Shown: in pieces, positions 1-6,327 of the stretch
How positions within the stretch are numbered: the stretch's first letter is position 1
How the letters are laid out: every line of letters starts with the position of its first letter
Source of the DNA: Firmicutes bacterium UBA3871
Lineage (GTDB): Bacteria > Bacillota > Clostridia > Peptostreptococcales > Anaerovoracaceae
DNA: 9,022 bases
Assembly: GCA_002392265.1 (NCBI GenBank)
Contig: DGGP01000052.1
Coordinates: 1-9,022 of the forward strand
Direction: 5' to 3'
The notes under the pieces: model-generated
What the model was told of the DNA's origin: nothing
The model's input: only the letters and a program-made list of their open reading frames with translations
Databases searched by the model: none
Position numbers and translations under genes: made by a program

Positions 1-23
1 GTGCCTGTCCCCAGATTCGCCTA
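1..23. repeat. Dispersed short repeat, copy 1 (at the buk stop codon)
   Basis: The 23 bases match those at 6499-6521 at 22 positions (only base 14 differs, G against A). The core GTGCCTGTCCCC reads GGGGACAGGCAC on the other strand. The repeat includes the TAG stop codon of buk (21-23) and starts at the window edge, so it may extend further. The motif resembles short repeats I recall as widespread and REP-like in various bacteria; that identification is from memory. Confidence 0.7.
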
Positions 24-1103
24 GTTTGGCAGGTGGTAAGTTTTTGCCTTTTCCTCACCGTTTAAGAGACGAACGCCGCCTTCTGCGAGAGCTTCCATTT
101 CGGACTCGCCCGGCATCTTCTCAACAGTAACGATGTTTGACAAAGTCTTTGCCATAAAGTCGGTTATTGTCTTCGCATAAGCCAGACCGCCTGTCAGGAT
201 GACAGCATCTGTCTTTTCGCCCATGATTCCCATGAGTGCTCCGATTGACTTACAGAGCGAGTAACCCATTGCTTCGAAAACAAGCTTTGCCTTTGCATCA
301 CCGCCTGCAATTCTCTCTTCGATTTCCTTGCCGTTGGATGTTCCGAGGTGTGCCATGAGACCGCCCTTGCCGCGAATCAGCTTCTTCACATCTGCTTCGC
401 TGTACTGACCGGAGAAGCAGAGCTTTATGAACTTCAGCAGCTGTGCGCCGCCTGCACGTTCTGCGGAAATGTGGAACTCGTCATCACCTAAGGTGTCGAT
501 GAGTGTGCCTTTCCTAAATGCCATAACGGAGCAGCCTCCGCCCATGTGGCAAACGATGATGTTCATCTTTTCAAAATCCTTGCCCTGAGCCTTTGCGTAT
601 CGGATGGCTTGTGCACGGCCGTTTAAAACGTGCGCAGCGCTGGAACGCTTGAACTGAGTATAGCCGCAGATTGTTGCGATTTCAGGGAATTCACCGGATG
701 TAACGGCATCGTAGATGTAAGCCTTGATGCCAACCTTGTCGGCAAGGTTCTTCCCGATGAGGCCGCCGAGAAGTGAGCCGTGAGGGCTGGTGAGTTCTTC
801 GTCGCCGAGTGCCTTGTAGAGGTCGTCGTTAACTTCGTATGCGCCGTTTGAAATAGGTGGAACCATTACAAGTCCGCCACGACACATTATAATTTCGATG
901 CTTGCAAGGTCGATGTTTTCTTCCTTCAGTGCCTCTAAAATATATTCTGTTCTGTACGGAGCCTGGGATGGAATGTCCTTGAACTCCGCAATCTTTGCTG
1001 CATCGTGCTCAACGTTCTTCTGGAAAATCTGCTTTGTGTCTTCGTAAACAGCAATCTTTGTGCTGGTTGAACCCGGATTAATTACTAAAATTTTGTGAGC
1101 CAT
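21..1103 (-). CDS. buk: Butyrate kinase family acid kinase (substrate uncertain)
   Basis: This enzyme transfers phosphate from an acyl-phosphate to ADP, giving ATP and a free carboxylic acid in the cytosol. The 360-residue length is normal for butyrate kinases. Seen motifs: phosphate loop NPGSTSTK (residues 9-16), RGG at 75-77, second phosphate motif HMGGG (186-190), ERAGG (215-219), adenosine motif TGGLAY (304-309) and ALAEGG (338-343), which together identify the ASKHA acetate/butyrate kinase fold. The start has an AGGAG site 7 nt upstream (about 1111-1115). It is the last gene of the arsR-DUF2804-ptb-buk operon, 67 nt after ptb. Odd: the classical segment with VNN and GEGPFSPERSG is replaced by DTLGDDEFHISAERAGG (203-219), and DPVVVDE is replaced by DAVTSGE (132-138). 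I infer an altered acyl specificity (aromatic or branched acid), not loss of activity. The stop codon lies inside a dispersed repeat. Family certain, substrate not. Confidence 0.93.
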   Translation of the reverse strand: MAHKILVINPGSTSTKIAVYEDTKQIFQKNVEHDAAKIAEFKDIPSQAPYRTEYILEALKEENIDLASIEIIMCRGGLVMVPPISNGAYEVNDDLYKALGDEELTSPHGSLLGGLIGKNLADKVGIKAYIYDAVTSGEFPEIATICGYTQFKRSSAAHVLNGRAQAIRYAKAQGKDFEKMNIIVCHMGGGCSVMAFRKGTLIDTLGDDEFHISAERAGGAQLLKFIKLCFSGQYSEADVKKLIRGKGGLMAHLGTSNGKEIEERIAGGDAKAKLVFEAMGYSLCKSIGALMGIMGEKTDAVILTGGLAYAKTITDFMAKTLSNIVTVEKMPGESEMEALAEGGVRLLNGEEKAKTYHLPN

Positions 1104-1170
1104 TTTAATCTCCTTTTTCTATATCGTCTATCGCCCATCGTCTATTGACAATAAACGTTCCCTCCCATAC
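1104..1170 (-). repeat. ptb-buk spacer with 9-bp direct repeat
   Basis: The 67-nt ptb-buk spacer carries ATCGTCTAT twice (1123-1131 and 1137-1145), 14 bp apart start to start, just upstream of the buk ribosome site (AGGAG at 1111-1115). I see no clear terminator or promoter here, so buk is probably co-transcribed with ptb. The repeat could be a slippage relic or an RNA-level control element; the sequence alone does not decide. Confidence 0.5.
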
Positions 1171-2073
1171 CTACTCAACCTGAGCTGCGCAGAGCATCAG
1201 TGCATAGTACTTTTCCTCAAAGCTGGAGCCGCGGGAAGTCAGTACTACAGGAACCTTTGCGCCGAGGATTATACCTGTCATTTCTGCGCCTGCAAAGAGA
1301 ATCAGACCCTTGCAGCTGATGTTACCTGTTGCCATGTTAGGCATCAGGAGAATGTCCACATCGCCTGTGATAGGTGACTTGTATCCCTTGATTTCTGCAG
1401 CTTCCTTTGAGAATGAAAGGTCGATGGAGATAGGTCCTTCGAGGTTAATCTTTCCGAACTTGCCTTCGTCTGCCATCTTCTTTAATTCTGCAGCGTCAGC
1501 CGATTCAGGAATTTTTGGGTTGTAATTTTCCGCTGCACAGAGAACTGCAACGTTCGGGCAGTCATAGCCGAGCTTGCGGAAAAGATCGAGAGAGTTGTTG
1601 AGAATACCAACCTTCTGCTCGAGATTTGGATGAGGCATCATGCCGCCATCAGTAAAGCCAACGAGCTTATGATAGTTTGGAATGTGAACAACTGCCATGT
1701 GGCTCATAACGCCGCCCATGCCGATGCCTGTTTCCTTATTTACAACTTCCTTGAGAATTGTGGAAGTTTCGAGCTTGCCCTTCATCAGGAAGTCGCCCTT
1801 GCCCTGGCGAATCAGCTCTACTGCCTTGAATGCAGCTTCCTGATCCTCGGTTGCCTCTACTATAGCAGTCTCGTCTACACTGTAGCCGAGCTTTTTAGCC
1901 TTTTCTATAATGTCATTCTTTTTGCCTACGAGAATGTATTCTACAAGTCCTTCTTTGTGCGCTTTCAGAACCGCTTCAAGTGCGTGCTCGTCATGTGCTG
2001 CAGCCACTACCACCTTTCTTACAGGCTTTTTCTTTACCATTTCAACCAATTCGTTGAAGTTCTTTAATGCCAT
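1171..2073 (-). CDS. ptb: Phosphate butyryltransferase family protein
   Basis: Phosphotransacylase that exchanges CoA for phosphate on an acyl-CoA, supplying the acyl-phosphate used by the adjacent kinase. The 300-residue length equals the usual Ptb size. Seen motifs in order: VVVAAAHDEHALEAV near 21-35, MKGK (97-100), MSH (123-125), FTDGG (140-144), ENYNPKIPES (182-191, matching the family's E-x-x-NPKMPST), EGPISID (212-218), DILLMPN (240-246) and GAKVPVVLTSR (271-281). An AAGGAG ribosome site sits 8 nt before the ATG. The gene starts 24 nt after the DUF2804 stop and is followed by buk, the standard ptb-buk pairing. Divergence from classical clostridial Ptb (MKGK rather than MKG followed by L/N, TDGGMMPHPN rather than TDVAFNTYPE) parallels that of the kinase, so the pair probably co-evolved on a non-butyrate acyl group; that is inference. 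Confidence 0.93.
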   Translation of the reverse strand: MALKNFNELVEMVKKKPVRKVVVAAAHDEHALEAVLKAHKEGLVEYILVGKKNDIIEKAKKLGYSVDETAIVEATEDQEAAFKAVELIRQGKGDFLMKGKLETSTILKEVVNKETGIGMGGVMSHMAVVHIPNYHKLVGFTDGGMMPHPNLEQKVGILNNSLDLFRKLGYDCPNVAVLCAAENYNPKIPESADAAELKKMADEGKFGKINLEGPISIDLSFSKEAAEIKGYKSPITGDVDILLMPNMATGNISCKGLILFAGAEMTGIILGAKVPVVLTSRGSSFEEKYYALMLCAAQVE

Positions 2074-2097
2074 AATTCTTCTCCTTTTCTTATTTTA

Positions 2098-3267
2098 TTA
2101 CCATTTGTTGGACACCTTTTCGGCAAAGCCGAGCAGGTCTTCAATTTGCAGAACCGTGCCGTCGTCGAGTACTGCGCGACCTGTGTAGTGTCCGAAAACC
2201 TGATGCTGATTCGAACCGAGGATTACAAAATCTGTGTTTGCCGCCCTGTCCAAAACAGGGGTAAATTCCATCTCGAATCTGCCATCATCACTTGTAAATG
2301 TCCATTTTTCCATGAACATCTCTTCACTGTCTGCGGTTTCAACCCTAAGCCCCGCCTCCGTACCGCAGCAGCCGCCGCGGGTTACAAAGGTTTTGTTCTT
2401 TGTCGGAATATTAAAGCTTACCCGGCTGAGTTTATGGCCCACGCCATCGTAAAAGATAATATTCTCCGTCGCAGGGTTGTCTCCAAAGCCATAGCCTATG
2501 TTGAAACCAAAGCGCTTGCCGGAAACCATCCCGCTTGCGCTGCCCCAGTACCAGGTGTTTTTGTATGTCCATACACCGCGGCCCCAGTCGAGACAACCGA
2601 AGCTGTCCTCGGGACTGAACTCATATCTCGCAAGCTCACTGCCGTCGGCGCTAACCAATTTCACCAGGCCTGCCGCTTCCTGACAGTTAATTTTTTGATT
2701 GTAGTAGAAGGCAGTTTTCTTTTCGCTAAACGGCGTAGCCATCACTATCGTATCGCCGGGATACTGCGTAAGGCAAATTTCGCCTTCAATCCCAACTGTG
2801 CCGCTGCCGAGGCCGAACTTTTCAGCGCTCGCAAATTTTTTCATGAAAAAGCTAAGCTTCCTCTCAGTCTTCCCTTCACTGTCCGGACCGGGATTCTCGA
2901 AGCTTATGCTGTAGCCTGAGCCGCTGCCCTTCACATCACCCGCAAGCGATGAAGGCGGAAATCTGCGTCTGCCAAGCGTCATAACGCCCATCGGGGAGGT
3001 CGTCTGCTCGACCGGCTTTTCACCGCGAAAGTCAAGCAGAGAAATACTGTCAAGGCTCATGTAGGAATTATCGTCGACAGTTAAAGCTATCGCGTAATTC
3101 GGACATGTAATCAGGTAATAGTCCCACTCCTTGATTCGGAGAGCGCCGCCCTTTACAGCCGACCTGTCGTAGTCCAAAATCAGACTGCGCGCCCAGCCTT
3201 CGGCGGTTAAATGCCCTGCTGAATCGAGCAGCGGTTTTCTCTCAACTATTTCGTAATCCCTTTGCAT
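2098..3267 (-). CDS. DUF2804 domain-containing protein
   Basis: A 389-residue protein recognisable as DUF2804, a family without an established biochemical function. Family hallmarks seen: DWGRGVWTYKNTWYWGSA (227-244), GYGFGDNPATENIIFYDG (258-275), and the C-terminal stretch VFGHYTG (357-363) ... DDGTVLQIEDLLGFAEKV (368-385). There is no signal peptide or membrane segment, and the protein is rich in aromatic and alternating beta-type residues, so a cytosolic, mainly beta, lipocalin-like fold is likely. The start is supported by TAGGAG (3274-3279) 6 nt upstream, whose TAG is the stop codon of the preceding arsR-type gene; the two are 9 nt apart and probably translationally coupled. ptb follows 24 nt downstream. 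Placement inside a regulator-ptb-buk operon suggests a role tied to acyl or hydrophobic-acid metabolism, but no activity can be assigned. Confidence 0.88.
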   Translation of the reverse strand: MQRDYEIVERKPLLDSAGHLTAEGWARSLILDYDRSAVKGGALRIKEWDYYLITCPNYAIALTVDDNSYMSLDSISLLDFRGEKPVEQTTSPMGVMTLGRRRFPPSSLAGDVKGSGSGYSISFENPGPDSEGKTERKLSFFMKKFASAEKFGLGSGTVGIEGEICLTQYPGDTIVMATPFSEKKTAFYYNQKINCQEAAGLVKLVSADGSELARYEFSPEDSFGCLDWGRGVWTYKNTWYWGSASGMVSGKRFGFNIGYGFGDNPATENIIFYDGVGHKLSRVSFNIPTKNKTFVTRGGCCGTEAGLRVETADSEEMFMEKWTFTSDDGRFEMEFTPVLDRAANTDFVILGSNQHQVFGHYTGRAVLDDGTVLQIEDLLGFAEKVSNKW

Positions 3268-3273
3268 TTCGTT

Positions 3274-3279
3274 CTCCTA
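3274..3279 (-). promoter_or_regulatory. DUF2804 ribosome binding site overlapping the arsR-type stop codon
   Basis: On the minus strand TAGGAG contains the TAG stop of the ArsR-type gene and the AGGAG ribosome site for the DUF2804 gene, 6 nt before its ATG. This arrangement is typical of translational coupling, implying near-stoichiometric synthesis of regulator and DUF2804 protein. Confidence 0.75.
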
Positions 3280-3612
3280 TCCTCTGGCCTGGAAGGTCGA
3301 GAATTTCTGGGTCGCTCTCAGATATTGAGCGAGCCGCCCTATGTTAGCGTAGTAATATGAACACTTGTCTTCTTTTTTTACCTCTATGAGGTTAGCTTCC
3401 TTCAGCTTTTTGATATGCTGGGATATGGTTGCCTGGGAGTAATTAAACTCGGCAACCACATCCTTGTTGCATACCTTTTGCATGTCCTTGTTGCAACGCA
3501 GGATGAACTGATAAATCTGAATGCGTGCAGGATGCGCGAGCGCATCCGAAACCGAAGATACTATTAATATCTCCTCATCCTTCATCAGTTCGTTGTCTTT
3601 TCTCAGTCTCAT
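3277..3612 (-). CDS. ArsR-family winged-helix transcriptional regulator
   Basis: A 111-residue DNA-binding protein. LAHPARIQIYQFIL (25-38) is the ArsR-family first-helix signature; VVAEFNYSQATISQHIKKLKEANLIEVKKE (starting at 52) gives the helix-turn-helix (SQATISQHIKKL, 59-70) and the start of the wing; CSYYYAN (84-90) closes the wing. Cysteines are at 40, 48 and 84, but the ELCVCDL-type metal-binding motif of ArsR/SmtB sensors is absent, so a metal ligand is not indicated and an organic or redox signal is as likely. The start at 3612 has AGAGGA about 7 nt upstream; a second Met at residue 10 lacks a good ribosome site. It is first in the operon with DUF2804, ptb and buk and presumably controls that operon and itself through the candidate operator at 3639-3652. 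Ligand unknown. Confidence 0.9.
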   Translation of the reverse strand: MRLRKDNELMKDEEILIVSSVSDALAHPARIQIYQFILRCNKDMQKVCNKDVVAEFNYSQATISQHIKKLKEANLIEVKKEDKCSYYYANIGRLAQYLRATQKFSTFQARG

Positions 3613-3638
3613 GTCAGTCCTCTTCTAATCTGCAATTT

Positions 3639-3652
3639 GGCGTTATATCGCC
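3639..3652. promoter_or_regulatory. Candidate ArsR-type operator (imperfect palindrome)
   Basis: GGCGTTATATCGCC is a 14-bp dyad in which 6 of 7 base pairs are symmetric. It lies directly at and after the predicted transcription start of the arsR-led operon, a place where a bound repressor would block initiation. Autorepression is usual for the family; the assignment to this regulator is inference. Confidence 0.4.
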
Positions 3653-3659
3653 TATTTAC

Positions 3660-3688
3660 AATATACTATACTCCTCGGATTATTTCAA
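3660..3688 (-). promoter_or_regulatory. Candidate sigma-A promoter of the arsR-DUF2804-ptb-buk operon
   Basis: On the minus strand TTGAAA (3683-3688) is followed after exactly 17 nt by TATATT (3660-3665), a good match to the housekeeping consensus. The predicted transcription start near 3653 leaves about a 40-nt leader before the ATG at 3612. No better promoter is seen in the gap. Prediction by eye only. Confidence 0.6.
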
Positions 3689-3780
3689 TACCTACATACT
3701 CATCTCCAAGCCCTGCGAGCGATTCCCTTTTGTAACCCGAAAGTATGAAAGAGGTATTTGCGTTACCTTGGACAGAATGA

Positions 3781-3837
3781 CCCCCGCAAATGCGGGGGCC
3801 AATATTTTTTGGGGTATTTTTTGTTTCTTTATTGGCC
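3781..3837. terminator. Hairpin cluster downstream of iorB (probable terminator, possibly bidirectional)
   Basis: A GC-rich hairpin with perfect 8-bp arms, CCCCCGCA (3781-3788) and TGCGGGGG (3791-3798), is followed on the plus strand by a T-rich run (3805-3810, and again 3816-3822). A second perfect 8-bp inverted repeat, GGCCAATA (3797-3804) and TATTGGCC (3830-3837), overlaps it by two bases, so both cannot form completely together. It lies 12-70 nt past the iorB stop and probably ends that transcript, although on the minus strand the GC stem lacks a clean U tract; the canonical orientation is plus. Confidence 0.6.
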
Positions 3838-3848
3838 GTATAAGAATA

Positions 3849-4424
3849 CTATACTAAACTCATGCCAACCTTGAGTGCTTTAAGGTTATCCTCTACGAAG
3901 TTTGGCTTTACGTTAGCCTTGATAATAGCTTCCCAGTTGATTCCTTCAAGACTCATAGCCTTGATAAGAGCTCCGAGCAAAACAATGTTCTGAGTTTTGC
4001 CGTTACCGAGCTTCATAGCTTCATCCGTAGCATTTACTACTGTAACATCCTTGCAAGCCTTTTTAATCTGGTCGATGATGTCTGCAGCATAGTCAGCCTG
4101 GCCCATAATAACAGGCATAGGCATCATTTCGTGGTTGTTTACTACAACCTTTCCGGATGGCTTTAAGTATTCAAGCCAACGGAGTGCTTCCATCTTTTCA
4201 AAGGAAACGATAAGGTCTGCTGAACCCTTTTCGATTACAGGTGACCAAACCTTGTCACCGTATCTAACCTGTGAGGATACGGAACCGCCACGCTGTGACA
4301 TTCCGTGAATTTCGCTCATCTTTACATCATAGCCTTCTTCCATGAGACCCAGTGTAAGGAGTTTGGAAGCAAGGATTGTTCCCTGTCCGCCTACGCCGAC
4401 GAGTAATACGCTCTTAGTTTCCAT
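3849..4424 (-). CDS. iorB: Indolepyruvate ferredoxin oxidoreductase, beta subunit
   Basis: A 191-residue gamma-type subunit of the 2-oxoacid:ferredoxin oxidoreductase family; with IorA it decarboxylates aryl 2-oxoacids (indolepyruvate, phenylpyruvate and relatives) to aryl-acetyl-CoA while reducing ferredoxin, in the cytosol. Seen: nucleotide-fold loop VGVGGQGT (9-16), SEIHGMSQRGGSV (37-49), the family signature, and NIVLLGALIKA in the last third. Length is typical. I place the start at 4424 (METKSVLLVG) because AAAGGAG stands 8 nt upstream and the family begins here; the frame stays open to an ATG at 4490, but those 22 extra residues are Arg-rich, lie within iorA and resemble nothing in the family. 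The ATG overlaps the iorA stop by one base (TAATG), so the subunits are translationally coupled. Confidence 0.95.
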   Translation of the reverse strand: METKSVLLVGVGGQGTILASKLLTLGLMEEGYDVKMSEIHGMSQRGGSVSSQVRYGDKVWSPVIEKGSADLIVSFEKMEALRWLEYLKPSGKVVVNNHEMMPMPVIMGQADYAADIIDQIKKACKDVTVVNATDEAMKLGNGKTQNIVLLGALIKAMSLEGINWEAIIKANVKPNFVEDNLKALKVGMSLV

Positions 4425-6211
4425 TATTTTGTCTCCTTTCTGATTGCTTTCTGTCCGCAAATCTGTTCGCAAACGCCGCAACCTACACACTGAAGCGGAT
4501 CTATTTCAGCCTTCTTTGTGTCTCTGTTGAGGAAGAGAGCAGGGCAGCCGCTCTTTAAGCAGAACTTGCAGCCTACGCACTTGTCAGCATCAACAACATC
4601 CTTTGACTTATATGCATTAGGGAACTTGTTCTTGTCGTCTTCGCTGAACTTCTTGAGTACGCAAGGGTACTTTGTGATGATTACGGAAGGACCGTCAAGA
4701 CCGAGAGCCCAATCAAGAGTTTCCTTAACCAGCTTCAGGTTGTTAGGGTCGATAGTTTTGATGTTCTTTGCTCCGAGAGCACGGCAAACTGTCTCGATGT
4801 CGAGCATAGTTGCGTCTGTAGTTCCGTCAGCGAGCTTACCTGAACCAGGGTTCTGCTGATGTCCCGTCATACCTGTAATACGGTTGTCGAGGATTACGGA
4901 TACAGTCTTGGAGTTATTGTAGATACACTCGGTAAGAGAAGTCATACCGGAGTGGAAGAATGTGGAGTCACCGAGTACGGAAACTACTCTGTAGTCGGAG
5001 CCTGCCTTGTCAAAGATCTTTGCTGCGCCATGGCCGGATGAGAAGGATGCGCCCATGCAGGTTGCAGTATCCATTGCATTGTATGGAGGTGCAAATGCGA
5101 GAGTGTAGCAGCCGATATCGCCTGTTACCATTACATTCTTTCTCTTTCCGAGCTCATAGAAGAATCCTCTGTGAGGGCAGCCTGCGCAAAGTGCAGGAGG
5201 TCTGTTTACGATATCCTTGTGGTCGTATTCAATGCTCTCGAGAACCTTGCCTGTTACACATTTTCTGATAACATCGGATGTGAGCTCGTCATACTTAGGG
5301 AAGAGGGACTTGCCGACAACAATGTCTGCGAATCCGAGTCTCTGGAGAGCCTGCTCGAGGATAGGGTCGTTCTCTTCGATTACGTATACCTTTTCAAGTC
5401 CTGTGCAGAACTTTGTCATCATCTTTTCAGGAAGCGGATGAGTGAAACCGAGCTTTAAATAGTTAACGGTGTCACCGAAAACTTCCTTTGCGAAGCAATA
5501 GCACATACCGGATACTACAACGCCAACCTTCTTGCCATTGTCTTCGATTCTGTTCATTGGAGTGCTTTCGGAGTACTCGAGGAGGCCTGCGAGCTTGTCT
5601 TCAAGCTTAATTCTCATTTTCTTTGCGTTTGCAGGTACAGTTACATACTTTGTAACGTCCTTGTGATATTCCTTGATAGGAACTTCCTTGCGGTCGCCGC
5701 ATTCAACGATACCCTTTGAGTGGCAGCCTCTGGTAGTCATTCTCATGAGTACAGGAATGTCGAACTTCTCGGATACTTCGAAAGCTTCCATCATGAAGTC
5801 CTTTGCTTCCTGGGAAGTAGAAGGCTCCATCATTGGCATTTTAGCAGCGATTGCATAGTTTCTGTTGTCCTGTTCGTTCTGGGATGAGTGCTGTCCCGGC
5901 TCGTCTGCAGTAATTACTACGCATCCGCCGTTTACACCCTGATAAACGAAAGTGAAGAGTGGGTCTGCCGCTACATTCAGACCAACGTGCTTCATTGATG
6001 CCATAGATCTGCCGCCTGCGATGGCTGCACCTACGGCTGCTTCGAGTGCAACTTTTTCATTAGGTGCCCACTCGGAAATAACTTCCTTGTATGTGGTCAT
6101 GTTTTCTAGAATTTCTGTGGATGGGGTTCCGGGATAAGCGGATGCAAAATGTACGCCGGCTTCCCATGCTCCACGTGCTAAAGCTTCATTACCGGTTAAA
6201 AGTTTTTTCAT
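4424..6211 (-). CDS. iorA: Indolepyruvate ferredoxin oxidoreductase, alpha subunit
   Basis: A 595-residue thiamine-diphosphate enzyme, catalytic subunit of IorAB, oxidising aryl 2-oxoacids from aromatic amino acid transamination. Seen in order: N-terminal pyrimidine-binding domain with GNEALARGAWEAGV (7-20), AYPGTPSTEI (25-34) and NEKVALEAAVGAAIAG (51-66, with the glutamate expected to contact thiamine); LCAGCPHRGF (341-350); TGDIGCYTLA (363-372); the thiamine-diphosphate/Mg motif GDSTFFH...LDN (414-443); a C-terminal two-cluster ferredoxin domain with C545, C548, C551, C556 and C575, C578, C581, C585. Odd: the second cluster motif ends C-G-Q instead of the usual C-P. The ATG has AAAGGAAA about 7 nt upstream. 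It is the first gene of the iorAB operon, with a candidate promoter and large dyad in the preceding gap. The paired reductant is not in the window. Confidence 0.96.
   Translation of the reverse strand: MKKLLTGNEALARGAWEAGVHFASAYPGTPSTEILENMTTYKEVISEWAPNEKVALEAAVGAAIAGGRSMASMKHVGLNVAADPLFTFVYQGVNGGCVVITADEPGQHSSQNEQDNRNYAIAAKMPMMEPSTSQEAKDFMMEAFEVSEKFDIPVLMRMTTRGCHSKGIVECGDRKEVPIKEYHKDVTKYVTVPANAKKMRIKLEDKLAGLLEYSESTPMNRIEDNGKKVGVVVSGMCYCFAKEVFGDTVNYLKLGFTHPLPEKMMTKFCTGLEKVYVIEENDPILEQALQRLGFADIVVGKSLFPKYDELTSDVIRKCVTGKVLESIEYDHKDIVNRPPALCAGCPHRGFFYELGKRKNVMVTGDIGCYTLAFAPPYNAMDTATCMGASFSSGHGAAKIFDKAGSDYRVVSVLGDSTFFHSGMTSLTECIYNNSKTVSVILDNRITGMTGHQQNPGSGKLADGTTDATMLDIETVCRALGAKNIKTIDPNNLKLVKETLDWALGLDGPSVIITKYPCVLKKFSEDDKNKFPNAYKSKDVVDADKCVGCKFCLKSGCPALFLNRDTKKAEIDPLQCVGCGVCEQICGQKAIRKETK
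4433..4439 (-). promoter_or_regulatory. iorB ribosome binding site that fixes its start
   Basis: AAAGGAG on the minus strand, within the last codons of iorA and 8 nt before the ATG at 4424. It supports the short iorB start over the upstream in-frame ATG at 4490, which has no comparable site. Confidence 0.8.
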
Positions 6212-6269
6212 TACAATTTCCTTTCCTTTAGCTTCATATTTGATATAACTTTCTATCCTACAAAACTAC

Positions 6270-6288
6270 GTGGGCTTTAAAAAGCCAC
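6270..6288 (-). other. Hairpin in the iorA leader
   Basis: Arms GTGG-CTTT and AAAG-CCAC pair with one bulged G (6274) and a two-base centre, between the predicted -10 box and the iorA ribosome site. It has no adjacent T run, so it is not a simple terminator. I do not recognise a known riboswitch class. Confidence 0.4.
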
Positions 6289-6298
6289 CTACCCTTCT

Positions 6299-6327
6299 AT
6301 AATAATACATTTGCTTTCAAATTTAAA
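6299..6327 (-). promoter_or_regulatory. Candidate iorAB promoter
   Basis: On the minus strand TTTAAA (6322-6327, 4 of 6 consensus positions) precedes TATTAT (6299-6304) by 17 nt. The implied leader to the iorA ATG is about 80 nt. The -35 box sits inside the left half of the dyad at 6315-6360, which suggests regulation at initiation. By-eye prediction. Confidence 0.45.

Larger units (their letters stand above)
3613..3848. other. 236-bp intergenic regulatory region, iorB to arsR
   Basis: No convincing protein gene. It holds the post-iorB hairpin cluster (3781-3837), a small inverted repeat AGGTA-N7-TACCT (3752-3768), the candidate arsR promoter (3660-3688) and the candidate operator (3639-3652). 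The plus strand from about 3675 to 3810 could encode a short RNA ending at the hairpin, but no strong promoter for it is visible. Confidence 0.6.

Noticed and set aside
1630..2067. Plus-strand open frame opposite ptb
   Set aside because: Cys/Asn/Phe-rich shadow of the ptb codons, without a start signal.
2244..2260. Inverted repeat CCCTGT-N5-ACAGGG, resembling the terminator stem at 6440-6471
   Set aside because: It lies inside conserved DUF2804 coding sequence (PVLDRAAN region) with no T run, so it is most likely coincidence.
2146..2919. Long plus-strand open frame (257 codons) opposite the DUF2804 gene
   Set aside because: The opposite frame carries clear DUF2804 signatures; this one has no ribosome site, no recognisable domain and a composition typical of an antisense shadow.
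4425..4490. Upstream in-frame start for iorB adding 22 residues
   Set aside because: The extension is Arg-rich, lies inside iorA and lacks a ribosome site; the ATG at 4424 has AAAGGAG and fits the family start.
6298..6303. Perfect TATAAT on the plus strand
   Set aside because: No gene is transcribed in that direction and no matching -35 box at suitable spacing was found; it lies in AT-rich sequence.
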